The position numbers and the translations under genes were made by a program. From a virus, in the IMG/VR virus record IMGVR_UViG_3300024273_002194, positions 1 through 27,427 of that record: a DNA stretch of 27,427 bases, one strand, 5' to 3'. This document shows positions 15,617 to 25,400 of this stretch, in pieces; the first letter of the stretch is position 1, and the number at the start of each line of letters is the position of its first letter. The notes under the pieces are model-generated. The model searched no databases. It was not told the DNA's origin and worked only from the letters and a program-made list of their open reading frames with translations.

Positions 15617-16342
15617 TTAATAAATATTAAGTTTTTCTTTTTTAAGCTCTGTAGAGGGGTTTTTATAACACCTTACATCAACTAAATGAGGTGCTCTCAT
15701 GTGAAACACGCTACTTCCATTACTAATAGAATATTTTTTATGTTTCTTTTCTATTAATAAATCTTTTTTATAAAAAGACAAAGCGTCACTTAATTTTAAG
15801 TGAAAATTTTTAAAAGCCATATCACACATCCCCCCAGTTGATGACAAACAAATTAACTTACCACCTTCAACCAAAGACTGTGATGAGTACGTTAATATAT
15901 TTTCTAAATCTTGATGATAAGCGGCCTCGTCTATAATAATAACATCAAACCTAGAACCTCTTAACTTATAGTAGTCATTAAAAGTTCTAAAACAAGAGCC
16001 TTCAAGATGTAAATCTTTCGCACCCCCTCTAAGCTTGTCTTCAGGATAGCCCCTTAATAAAAATCCTAGATGAGTTAAACATTCTGTTGACTCAAAAGGT
16101 GAAGCTCCAATAAAAGCTATTTCTTTTCTATCGTATGAACTCCTCATTAAATTGGCTACATAATATAAAATCACAGAGGTCATACCCGACTGCCTACTTT
16201 TCAGTATGGATATAACATTATTTCTATCAATAGTGTGTAATACTGATTTTTGATTTAAATCAAAATATTCAGGAATAACGCCCTTACTTTTAGAGTGTAA
16301 AAAATCTTTTATATTTGTTAAAAAACTTGTCATCAATGACAA
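15617..16342 (-). CDS. Terminase ATPase paralog without nuclease domain
   Basis: This 241-residue protein aligns by motif with the N-terminal ATPase of the full terminase next to it. The deviant Walker A is ILKSRQSGMT at residues 46-55, against VLKSRQMGLS in the terminase. Walker B is VIIIDEAAYH with D138/E139, and the coupling motif is CLSSTGG near 165-171. RGSRFD precedes Walker B where the terminase has GRGESL. It ends soon after the ATPase fold, with no RNase H-like nuclease. It could be a second motor or regulatory subunit, a small-terminase substitute, or a degenerating duplicate. The catalytic residues are intact, which argues against decay. It lies 30 bases after the terminase stop and 11 bases before the portal start. 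ATPase activity and role are inferred. Confidence 0.75.
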   Translation of the reverse strand: MSLMTSFLTNIKDFLHSKSKGVIPEYFDLNQKSVLHTIDRNNVISILKSRQSGMTSVILYYVANLMRSSYDRKEIAFIGASPFESTECLTHLGFLLRGYPEDKLRGGAKDLHLEGSCFRTFNDYYKLRGSRFDVIIIDEAAYHQDLENILTYSSQSLVEGGKLICLSSTGGMCDMAFKNFHLKLSDALSFYKKDLLIEKKHKKYSISNGSSVFHMRAPHLVDVRCYKNPSTELKKEKLNIY

Positions 16343-16359
16343 TAAAGGACTTTTTATAA

Positions 16360-16369
16360 AAAAGTAAAT
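16360..16369. other. Shared spacer motif AAAAGTAAAT
   Basis: This decamer (ATTTACTTTT on the coding strand) occurs in four spacers: 2021-2030, 16360-16369, 18663-18672 and 19468-19477. At the last three it lies 17-26 bases before a minus-strand start. At 16360 and 18663 it directly follows the preceding stop. Function unknown; a promoter or RNA-processing element is possible. Confidence 0.4.
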
Positions 16370-16372
16370 AGA

Positions 16373-18034
16373 CTATGCTTTTATTGGCCCGTATAACCAA
16401 GAAGTGTCATTCAAATCGTCATCATCATCCCAACTATCTTTATTTGAACCATCTAAACTTAATGAGCTAACGTCTTTTTGGCTAAAACTTATCATATCTA
16501 ACATTTCTTTAGTTCTTTTCTTATTCCAAAATACAGATTCAAACTCAGTATCTCTAATTAACAGCGCAATAGCCATTCCAAATATTAAATCATCATTAAA
16601 TCCATTTTCATGCTCTGCCTTATCTCCTTTGTAAACAAAAGTTTCAAACTCTACAAGCAATCTTAGAGAGTTTATTTTAATTTCCATTTCTCTCATATAT
16701 TTTACCAACGAACTCATGAGTAAAGGTCTAGTTTTTACCGTTGTCTGAAATCCTGGAACATCTGTATCTTTGTCAACAACATAATTGTGAGTTCTATTGT
16801 ATAATTTAACTGCAGATTTAGATATATACATTCTTTCTTTAGGATATTTCAAGGTATTCTTTAGCATTAACGTTGTTGCTAAACCAAAACTGTTACACTC
16901 AACTGCCATAAAAGCATTATTATAATCCGTTCCCACCTTGTAAAGAAGTTCTGCAAATACATCAGGAACTATTTTTCCTTGAAATTCACCAACTTGCTCT
17001 AAGCTGTCAGCGTCTATTATTTGAACTGTAGAGAAATCGGCACCATCTCCTCTACCAACGTCAGACCCAATTATATAGTTCCCACCTTCTTTTGGTTTTT
17101 TCCATATATGAAAAGATGTTACATATTCACAAAAACTGCCATCTTTTTTCTTAAAATCATAATAGCATACAGGCTTTTTATCGCCTATGTCTTTGACATA
17201 TTTTTGTATTATTGAACTATCTATGACAACAGCGGTTGAGCCTTCAAAAGACAAATCTAATTCTTGTGCAATTTTAATTGTATTATGGTGCATTCTTTGA
17301 CACTCTCCATCATACCATGGGCTCCATGGATATTCTTTTCCATCAGAGTCTATTCTAGTCTCTAACCCTTTAGATAATATAGGATGTATAGACCAATGCA
17401 ACTTTATAGGAAAGAAGTTGCCCCTACCCTTATTTGCTTGAGTCCATGTTTGGTGATAAAGATTTCCAGTACCCTTAGGTGTAGAAATCATAATACACTT
17501 ACCTTGGGTAGCAGCCAAAGCCAGCCCAGCCCCCATCCATATATCTTGAGCATGCTCAATAAACGCGGTCTCATCTAATATCAGGCAAGTTAAAGATTCT
17601 CCTCTACCAGCCTGCTTACTACTGGCAACAGCCTTAACCCAAGAGCCATTAGAAAAAGATATTTGCTTTGTATTATTTATTAAAGTTTCTTCTGGTAGCA
17701 TCCAATCTGGTAATCTGTCCAAAAATTGTTTAACGGTATTCAAAAACCTAACGGCACCATTGCCACTATCAGCAACTACCAATATTCTTTCATCAGGACA
17801 AAAGGTCAACCTCCAGGCAACATATAAAGCTGATATGACTGACAGGCCCATCTGTCTAGATTTTAAAACTATTGAGTTTTGACTATCATTAAACTGATTA
17901 AGACAATCTTCCTGATAGGGAAAACACGTCATTTTCCCCATCTGCTGTTTCTCCATGTCAAAAACATATCCATATGTATTCGCAAAATATACTGGGCTTT
18001 TTGCGCAAGAAACGTATTCTTCAATATAATTCAT
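16373..18034 (-). CDS. Terminase large subunit
   Basis: This 553-residue DNA-packaging motor has the ATPase deviant Walker A VLKSRQMGLS (lysine K58 displaced upstream as in lambda gpA), Walker B CLILDETAF with D154/E155, and coupling motif ISTP near 183-186. The RNase H-like nuclease has acidic residues in IIGSDVGRGDGADFS (D325), AVECNSFG (E379) and GFNDDLIFG (D481/D482). The length is ordinary for the family. The protein docks on the portal, cuts concatemeric DNA and drives it into the prohead. No small terminase subunit is recognisable in the window. A second ATPase-only copy follows it, then the portal. The start at 18034 has no Shine-Dalgarno and an A/T-rich leader with a TATTTATA box 18 bases upstream. 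Confidence 0.93.
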   Translation of the reverse strand: MNYIEEYVSCAKSPVYFANTYGYVFDMEKQQMGKMTCFPYQEDCLNQFNDSQNSIVLKSRQMGLSVISALYVAWRLTFCPDERILVVADSGNGAVRFLNTVKQFLDRLPDWMLPEETLINNTKQISFSNGSWVKAVASSKQAGRGESLTCLILDETAFIEHAQDIWMGAGLALAATQGKCIMISTPKGTGNLYHQTWTQANKGRGNFFPIKLHWSIHPILSKGLETRIDSDGKEYPWSPWYDGECQRMHHNTIKIAQELDLSFEGSTAVVIDSSIIQKYVKDIGDKKPVCYYDFKKKDGSFCEYVTSFHIWKKPKEGGNYIIGSDVGRGDGADFSTVQIIDADSLEQVGEFQGKIVPDVFAELLYKVGTDYNNAFMAVECNSFGLATTLMLKNTLKYPKERMYISKSAVKLYNRTHNYVVDKDTDVPGFQTTVKTRPLLMSSLVKYMREMEIKINSLRLLVEFETFVYKGDKAEHENGFNDDLIFGMAIALLIRDTEFESVFWNKKRTKEMLDMISFSQKDVSSLSLDGSNKDSWDDDDDLNDTSWLYGPIKA

Positions 18035-18109
18035 AGTTCACTATTATTAAATATAAATATTAAGCAATTATTAAAATACTATACAGAGTCTGAATCGCAT
18101 TTTTTTAAT

Positions 18110-18637
18110 CTAAAAATCATAACTTTTGTTGGATAAGTTTTTTATTGTCTTAGGCTCTAGCGTTACAGACATTTGCTTCTGAATGTTTTGTCCCCTATAG
18201 TAAAATATTGGGTTTTTTGGTATGCAGGATATTAAATTAATTTTTATTATTTTTTTTAAACTTTTATTAATAGCGTAAACATGTATATCTTTAGCTTTTT
18301 TATTGAAAATATTTTGTTCGTAATATTTATTTTTCTTGTTATAAAAGCTATGTATCCAATCGTTTATTTCTGAACCATCTGTAGAGCCATTGTTGCTAAT
18401 AATATGAAACTTATAACTATAATCTTTATATACCTCTGGTGCAAATGATGAATTTATTAATCGATTATAATCTAATGAAAAGGCTAAAACTTGACTATTT
18501 GTATTAGAATATGGGTCAAAATCAATAATAACATAATTTTCCCATAGATTATCTTTGTCAATCTTTTCTGTTAACAAATAACTTTTAGAGTATAAACCTT
18601 TATATAATGGAAGAAAAGAAAATTTTGACCTTTTCAT
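18110..18637 (-). CDS. Uncharacterised protein, 175 aa
   Basis: Not recognised. It is a soluble protein rich in N, S, K, Y and I. A central region (residues 90-125) is basic and helical. The end (INLISCIPKN then YYRGQNIQKQMSVTLEP) looks like beta strands and faintly recalls the C-terminal strand pair of tail tube proteins of the gp19 type, but this is too weak to call. It sits between the terminase and small structural genes, which suits a tail or neck component. The start follows the shared spacer motif at 18663. Confidence 0.6.
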   Translation of the reverse strand: MKRSKFSFLPLYKGLYSKSYLLTEKIDKDNLWENYVIIDFDPYSNTNSQVLAFSLDYNRLINSSFAPEVYKDYSYKFHIISNNGSTDGSEINDWIHSFYNKKNKYYEQNIFNKKAKDIHVYAINKSLKKIIKINLISCIPKNPIFYYRGQNIQKQMSVTLEPKTIKNLSNKSYDF

Positions 18638-18676
18638 ATACTAATAATAATTATTATATTAAAAAAGTAAATAAAA

Positions 18677-18994
18677 CTATAGGCCTACATATATTGTTGG
18701 AGAAGGGTTGATTTCGGAATCAGTTTTAACGCTATATATTTCAGAAACGTAAACAACACTAGTTGTAGTGTTTTCTATGTTTAACTGATAAGTTCCTAAA
18801 GTAGATGCTGACCAAGATATTGAGTACATGCCTTCTGATGCACTTGACAAAAAAGAACTAACTGTCACCCCAGTATTAATTATACCATCAACATAAACAG
18901 TTGAACTAAAAGTTGCTGGTGTTACTGGTGTGTTGGTTGTTGGATTAAATGACCTTACCAATTCGTGTATTGTTTGACCTGTAGATATATTCAT
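18677..18994 (-). CDS. Small beta-sandwich-like structural protein, 105 aa
   Basis: Not named. This S/T-rich sequence has the alternating pattern of an Ig-like beta-sandwich: STVYVDGIINTGVTVSSF, then GMYSISWSASTLGTYQLNIE, with aromatic residues in expected core strands, then VVYVSEIYSV. There is no signal peptide or cysteine. Such modules occur as small decoration, adaptor or fibre-associated virion proteins. It lies between the tail-side genes and the terminase. The start is preceded by a TATTTATA-type leader also seen before the homing endonuclease. Confidence 0.65.
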   Translation of the reverse strand: MNISTGQTIHELVRSFNPTTNTPVTPATFSSTVYVDGIINTGVTVSSFLSSASEGMYSISWSASTLGTYQLNIENTTTSVVYVSEIYSVKTDSEINPSPTIYVGL

Positions 18995-19038
18995 CTTTTA
19001 TAAATAGAGATAAAAACTTAAATAATATAGATATAATG

Positions 19039-19442
19039 TTATTTAAAATTAAATAATTCTGTATTTACTATTGCTCTGTTAATTTCATAGTTTAAAAATA
19101 ATTCTTCTTCTTTTTCTATATCTCTAAAAGAATAAAAAACTAATATTTTATTTTCAATATCCCATGTATATACTACATTAGGGTCATTAGAAGAATTAAA
19201 TAAGGCACCATAACCAAAAGGTATCACATATGGGAAGGTTCCACTATCGTCTACTCTTATTGTATTTATTTTTATTGGCCTTAAGTGATGAGTGTATGAA
19301 GCTTCATCTTCTGTCATATATAAACAATGACACTCTTCTAAAATCTCTCCTTTACTTATTTTTTCTTTTGAAAAAACCCCCAGCCATGAATGTCACTCTT
19401 TCTAGGCTCAATAGATTTATTTTTATATAAAACATTTTTCAT
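19039..19442 (-). CDS. SET-domain protein methyltransferase, frameshifted
   Basis: Read in one frame the gene starts at 19442 (MKNVLYKNKSIEPRKSDIHG) and stops near 19356. Shifting by -1 at the G5T6 run (19371-19381) yields a continuous 134-residue protein. It reads IHGWGVFSKEKISKGE (residues 18-33), then GYGALFNSSNDPN (77-89) and RDIEKEEELFLNYE (107-120). These are the three hallmarks of a compact SET domain, similar in size to viral vSET (119 residues). SET enzymes transfer methyl groups from SAM to lysines of proteins. The break may be a sequencing error in the homopolymer, a real mutation leaving a pseudogene, or programmed slippage. The usual NHS motif is NSS, lacking the histidine. The 92-residue open frame from 19317 is only its C-terminal part. 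Target unknown. Confidence 0.8.
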
Positions 19443-19599
19443 AAATAAAGTATAATGATAAAAATAAAAAAGTAAATTATTTTTTAATATACTTTTCTTT
19501 CTATTTCACACCATCACCCATCTACAATTAGCAGTGTGGGTTCGATACTATTAATTAATCACCCTAAACTATTAATAGATGTTAACTATATTTTATTAA
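19443..19599. other. 157-bp intergenic region
   Basis: No gene is visible here. It holds the shared motif AAAAGTAAAT at 19468-19477 close to the SET start, and a GC-richer patch at 19505-19545 with a possible 6-bp stem (19516-19521 with 19536-19541). The patch contains GGGTTCGAT, which resembles a tRNA T-loop, but no tRNA folds around it. Promoter or terminator roles are possible; I cannot assign one. Confidence 0.4.
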
Positions 19600-19782
19600 T
19601 TAAGTTACTGATGACCCAAATAAGGATTTGATACGTTCAGTAATTTCTTCTGAAGTTGTATATTGTTCGACATATACCTCATCTTTAAAACTTGTAATAG
19701 TAAATGTAAAATTAACATTATCTGTAACAGATTCTTTTATTGAAACTATCTTTGTTGTGTCTTTTATTAATGCGTATACCAT
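19600..19782 (-). CDS. Small protein, 60 aa, near fibre genes
   Basis: Not recognised. This short soluble protein has an N-terminal beta-like half (TKIVSIKESVTDNVNFTFTI) and a C-terminal helix (TSEEITERIKSLFGSS). It lies 35 bases after the large adhesin-like gene on the same strand and so is likely co-expressed with it. Small proteins in this position are often fibre assembly or adaptor factors, but there is no direct evidence. The open frame is intact and has an A/T-rich leader. Confidence 0.55.
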   Translation of the reverse strand: MVYALIKDTTKIVSIKESVTDNVNFTFTITSFKDEVYVEQYTTSEEITERIKSLFGSSVT

Positions 19783-19817
19783 ATTATTATATTTTTATTA
19801 TCTTATTATTTTATTCG

Positions 19818-22370
19818 TTAAAAATCTTCAACCCAAACAAGTCCTATCGACATATCATTCGCACCACCAAGTGTTCGGGCAACAAACGAATATATACTAC
19901 CAGGCCTCATTGCGATACCCAAATCAAAAATGGTTGACGAATCACCATTATCCTTTCCAACACCACCTACCCATAGTAACTTACCACCAGTTACTGTAGT
20001 TCCAGCCGTATCTTGTGAGATAACAGAGGTATTTGCGTTAATATCAGTGTAAGAGGGTGTCCCCCCTATAGTGGCGTTTTCATAAATGCTGAATGTTCCA
20101 GCACCGTTACTGTCATTTATTAGTGATATTGATTGTAATATTGCTGATACTTTATTGTTTCCAGTAGCCCCACCGAAGACGGTTGATTTATTTTGGAGAT
20201 TAAATAAACAAGTATCTGTAGACCCAATATTTTTTTCATTCTGAAAGGCATTAATCACCCCCGTACTTTTATTACTTCCTTGTATGAAAGATGACATATC
20301 AGCGACTTTCATCACATAGTCATTAGCGTCTGCTGTTCCATCTTTGAATACCTCTGACCTTAAAGCGAATGTTGGGTTATAAGACGAAGGTGTTGTTCTT
20401 ATGTTTGAAAGATGTAAGGTATGTACTAAAACCATATGTCCCGTACTTTGACTTTCAATAGAGAAATAAACACATCCAAAACCACTACCGTAACTTACTT
20501 GATAAACATTACCCTTAGTTACGTCTAATAACATTCCCGATGGATTACTTGAACTTGATGTTCCATCCATAACATCACCGTTCCATAATGACTGAGTAAC
20601 ACTTGTTTGAACTCCATTTGTTCTGTAAGTCACATTTAATTCAGAAGAAGTACCTGCCATAGTATATCCAAAACCATCATTAGCATCTCCTAACCCTATT
20701 CCTTGTACACTTGTTGCTCCGTTAGGTGCGAAGTCTGTAAATAAACAAGAGAACCTACCCACAGCACCTTCACCAGCTCTAAATGTAATTGTTTTTACAG
20801 ATTCTAAGGCTGCTGATTCTGTTGCTGTTGATGCTGAACTTGTAGCAACACAAGCCATATTTTCTGATTGTGTTACAGTTCCAGAACCTAATAGAAAGAC
20901 GTTGGTTAAATCGGTATTGATATTATATGGGAAATGTAATTGAGATATTGCAGTAAACTCAGAAACAGGAAACTCATCATAAGTAACTCTATTGTTGGCT
21001 GCATCAACTTTTAAATGATTTTGATTGTCCGTAACAACATTATTAAAATTACCAGCGTCATTCTTTCCTACCAACACATTCCTACCTAAGTTAGCAACCA
21101 TAGATGGGGAAATAAAATCTTCCATACCCAATATTTGACCACTAATAGATTTAGTTGTAAACTTTGTATCAAAATAAAAGTCTGTCATACCAGTTGTTGT
21201 ACTAGTAAAATTATATCTAACATACGGTGTAAAAGCTGGTGCTGAAAACATTTTAAACCCACTACCACCAACATATGGGATAGATAATTCCCTCACCACA
21301 TCTGTACCAGCAGCATCTCTAATAAATTCAATGTCTATTGTACCACTACCATCTGATGTTACATCTGTTTGTACTTGCGTATAATCCGACATATCTAGTA
21401 TTCCACTACTATATGTTGCACCAGAAACCAAAACGTCAAATGTAGAAAACCCTAAACCATCATGTGGTGAATTATTATAAGTACCATCTGGTTGTTGACC
21501 AACAGATACTGATTTAACAGTGTTAGCAAGTGTGTTATCACTAATCGGTATATTAACGGGTAGTGTTGGTAACATTTGGGGTGATGTTTCAAACTTTATA
21601 GAAGCAGTAAATCCAGTTTGTGCTACCGCACCATTAATATATTTCAGTCTAAAATATTTTGTAGATGCTGGTATCAGATAAATAACACCTTGTGGGTTAT
21701 CTGCCGATATATATGAAAAACTAATAACCCTTTCATCTGTAACACCATCACTTGAATGTATAATTTGAAACCCTTTTGTCGCTGAATCTTGGTCAGATTT
21801 AACAAATATTGAAGTGGATACGTAACCATCAGTATTAACAAATGTACCCTCAAAAACTCCAGTACCCGATAGTGGAGTTGTGCTTGAATTACCATCGTCT
21901 ATACCCCCATTTGGTACATTAACGAAAGTACCATTAACATCTTGACCAACTTGAATGTTTCTTCCCAAAGAAGTAACCATTGAAGGTGCAATAAAAGCTT
22001 CTGTTGTTAATAATTGTGGACTTATCGCTGTCGTTAAAATCTTTGTTGTATAATAAAAATCTGTTTGTGTTACCGTACCATTGTTAGTAAACTTGTATTC
22101 AATAAAGTTTCCAAAGGCTGGTGCTGCAAATAATTGATATCCATTTGATGCAACATAAGGTATTGATAAACTTCTAACGACATCAGTACATCCTGAATCA
22201 GCACAAAATGAGATAGCGATTGTGCCGTCATGTGATGCCAATATTTCCGTTTGGACTTGTGAATAACCATTAACATCGACTGCTGAAGATGTAAAGGTTG
22301 CCCCACTCGCTAATGGGGTTGTTGTTTTGAACGCTGTCACTTCAGCTTCTAAAGGTGGAGTATAACTCAT
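19818..22370 (-). CDS. Adhesin-like virion protein with three repeated domains
   Basis: This 850-residue protein contains three related beta-rich modules at about residues 18-150, 165-300 and 310-445. Modules 1 and 3 are closest: DVVRSLSIPYV against DVVRELSIPYV, and SMVTSLGRNIQVG against SMVANLGRNVLVG. Module 2 is more diverged but keeps the VKSVSVGQQPDGTYNN linker. Residues 465-850 form a different, larger beta-rich domain ending in MSIGLVWVEDF, probably the receptor-binding or trimerising head. The sequence is rich in G, S, T and N with few lysines, unlike the rest of the window. There is no signal peptide. It probably forms part of a tail fibre or capsid fibre and contacts the host surface. 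Role inferred from composition, repeats and neighbours. Confidence 0.75.
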   Translation of the reverse strand: MSYTPPLEAEVTAFKTTTPLASGATFTSSAVDVNGYSQVQTEILASHDGTIAISFCADSGCTDVVRSLSIPYVASNGYQLFAAPAFGNFIEYKFTNNGTVTQTDFYYTTKILTTAISPQLLTTEAFIAPSMVTSLGRNIQVGQDVNGTFVNVPNGGIDDGNSSTTPLSGTGVFEGTFVNTDGYVSTSIFVKSDQDSATKGFQIIHSSDGVTDERVISFSYISADNPQGVIYLIPASTKYFRLKYINGAVAQTGFTASIKFETSPQMLPTLPVNIPISDNTLANTVKSVSVGQQPDGTYNNSPHDGLGFSTFDVLVSGATYSSGILDMSDYTQVQTDVTSDGSGTIDIEFIRDAAGTDVVRELSIPYVGGSGFKMFSAPAFTPYVRYNFTSTTTGMTDFYFDTKFTTKSISGQILGMEDFISPSMVANLGRNVLVGKNDAGNFNNVVTDNQNHLKVDAANNRVTYDEFPVSEFTAISQLHFPYNINTDLTNVFLLGSGTVTQSENMACVATSSASTATESAALESVKTITFRAGEGAVGRFSCLFTDFAPNGATSVQGIGLGDANDGFGYTMAGTSSELNVTYRTNGVQTSVTQSLWNGDVMDGTSSSSNPSGMLLDVTKGNVYQVSYGSGFGCVYFSIESQSTGHMVLVHTLHLSNIRTTPSSYNPTFALRSEVFKDGTADANDYVMKVADMSSFIQGSNKSTGVINAFQNEKNIGSTDTCLFNLQNKSTVFGGATGNNKVSAILQSISLINDSNGAGTFSIYENATIGGTPSYTDINANTSVISQDTAGTTVTGGKLLWVGGVGKDNGDSSTIFDLGIAMRPGSIYSFVARTLGGANDMSIGLVWVEDF

Positions 22371-22401
22371 ATTATTTTATTTTTATTATTTTCATTATTT
22401 T

Positions 22402-25400
22402 TTATATTACTATCCAATTTGCTCCATCTGATTGAACTGTTCTACTTATATATTGTGTTGATAAATCAATAGTTAAAGAACCGTTTATCGTTTCTGTTCC
22501 GTTTGCATCCAATGTTATAACACCTGTACCACTATTAACAAGTGTGTATGTTGTTCCTTGTATACCCACCGCAGTTGGTAAGTTTATTATAAAAGTTCCA
22601 GATGTACAGTTTATAGTTTCATTAGCCGTTGAGAAGGTATCTGTGGAAGATACATTTCTCAATGTAGGTCCACCACCAGCAGCTTGCCAATTAGCATTTC
22701 CCGAAGCATCCGAAGTCAACACATACCCATTTGTCGGACTACTAGTTACTTGTAGTTGTGTTGTTATAACTTTACCACTAACCGTTAACCCAGTCATAGT
22801 ATTAATTGTCACTGGGAATGTATCACCCACATTGTCAGATATGGTTAATGTATTCGCATCGTCATATGTAAACCCTGTGACATAGGTGTTCATTCCAGCT
22901 GGAATTGTGACATCTAATTTAATCTGATTTGTTGATGGGTTTGAAAGTGTTACATTTGTACCTCCAGAGAGTTTAAATATTTCAGTACCATCATTTCTTG
23001 TTAATGTGGCTTGATTACTAGCGAATGTTGTTCCAGATGTATATGTATCTTCAAAAGGTAGTGTTCTAGGTATACCATCAGAATCTTTATATAACAACCC
23101 TATAGTACCACCATTACTATTATCAGTAGCTGGTAAGTTAATAGTTCCTCCAGTAACATATGTGTTAGTAACTCCTGTTACATTTACAAAGTTCCCATCA
23201 TTTCTTAGTAAGGCAATGGTATTTGTAGAATCTACGTAAGTTCCTCCAACAACAAAAGTATCCCCACTAACCGAACTAACCAAACCAGTTAAATCTACAT
23301 CAAAAGTAGTTTCTGTGGAATTACCACTAAAGTTAATATTATTTGTTGTATCATTATACGTACCACCACTAACAAATGTGTTTAAATCTGGTGTGATACC
23401 ACTAACTGGTCTATAATCTACTACACCTGTGGTTGAATTTCTTACTAATATGTCAGTACCAGTGGGGTTGAGTGCTACGGTGTTTAATTGTAATGTGTCA
23501 CCACTAATATTATTAAAAGATGAATTACCTTCTCCTGTTATAAATGCGTTAACCGTACCATCATTTTGTTGGAATCTAATTAAATTATCTGAATCTGAAC
23601 CAGAACCCACTCTAAAATCAACTGACTCATTTGTTGCATCTGTTAATATTTCGGGATTAGGTATGGAGTTATCATACACAGATTGGAGTGTATCTGGTGA
23701 CGTTCCACCTCCACCTGTTCCAGCAAATTTTCCTTGTGGTATAACTAAAGCATTATCTAAATTTACATCACCTTTTTTATAAATTAATACCGCAACAAGA
23801 TACGCATTTACATCTAACCCTGGTGGGGAGGTGTAATTTTCATTAGGGAAACTATCTCTAGCAAGTGATTGTGTAGAGTAAGAAAATTGTGCGTATTGAA
23901 ATACTAAAACGTTATTTATAGGTGCGTGCCATATTCTAGTCGCAACATAGTTAGACCCAGGTATAGAACTAATAGTACCCAATCCATTTGAGTCGTAGTT
24001 TTGCACGTCTACCGTTGTACCACTCTGACCTAAAACAGCAGTACCTTTTGCGTAAACAAGTGTAGAACCAGATAAAACCCCCGATTGTATATTTGATGGT
24101 ATTTTATTGTTGTTGGATAGGTTACCACCAAAAACAAATGAGTTTCCAGATGATTTTTGTAATTCCAGAGTGCCCGTAATATTGCTAACCCTATTTCCAC
24201 TTTTACTAAATGGTCCAATAGATGAAGTTAAGTCTTCTAATTGATTTATGGGTGAAACAACTTGAATTGGTGTATTAAAAATATTGTTTACTACTGTGTT
24301 ACTAGCGTGTCCAATAATACCTAGAAATATATTATCTCTTTTATCAGATTGTTGTGGCGGTGTTTGCAATGGGAATTGTAATGTACCTCCACTTGAGTTT
24401 ATAAATATGTAGGTTCCTTGACTTCCAGTTAAACTAGTTAATGTAACACCTGTTATTGTATCCCAAACCACCTCTGTAAGTAAAGGAGTATTAGCATCGG
24501 TGAAGTTATCCATAACAGTACCACTACCCGCAGAGATGTCAAACTTACTATTATCACCACCATTCACAGTCATAAACCCACCATTTCTAGTTCCTGTAGA
24601 TGCATTGTTTTGAGTTAGAACATCAATTTCTTTGGTTGATAATACGGATACCGATTCATTAGAAAGTTCAACAAGAATTCTACCTGTCGTTGTTCCCGTA
24701 GCAATTACATAACCTATTTGGGAAATTCTAGACGAATTTGTAGTTGGTAGTTCATACACTAATTTACCAGCTATTTGGTCTGAAAGAAAAATAGCTGAAC
24801 CAGGTGTGGTTCCAGTTATATTTAAATCTCTAACCAATCCAATGTTAGTTATAAATCCAGTTGTTCCATTTGGAATGTTGTGAGTAGCTATCCCAGTAAC
24901 TTCATAACTTGTGTCAGATGTGTCTGTTGTTCCACTTGCTATTGCCAGCTTTACTGTCGCCACACCATTAAACTCACCACTAAGATGACAAGCCTGTCCA
25001 TTGTTTATTTGAATGCCAGTATTGTTATAAACTCTCGTAACCCCTTCTTGACCAATATTAATTGTGACATCCATATTTGGTGTCTCTGGGAAATATGATA
25101 AAGCGTTTTCTGATACATCGTAATATGTTCTACCACTAACCGCTAATGGGTCAGTAGTGTTGGCGTAGTTTATAAAGTTTGTTGTGGTTAACCCACTAAC
25201 TTGATTAATAGTAGAACTAAGTGAACCACCATTATCGTCAGTTATAGTAAATGTATTATTATCATTATATGTAAACCCAGTAGTAGTTATACCCACATCT
25301 GTTCTAATAACTTCTTGTGGTGTATCACTACCATTACCAACCCATAAATAATCTGTTGTTAAGTTTGGTAAACCAGCAGTACGTGCCGTGTTAAACGCAA

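Noticed and set aside
17840-17865. Terminase Walker A lacking its lysine (GLS instead of GKS/T)
   Set aside because: A lysine is present upstream in KSRQMGLS, the displaced arrangement known from lambda gpA, so the motor is probably intact.
19501-19560. tRNA-like patch with GGGTTCGAT
   Set aside because: The supposed T-stem (19536-19540 with 19548-19552) does not pair and there is no acceptor or anticodon arm on either strand.
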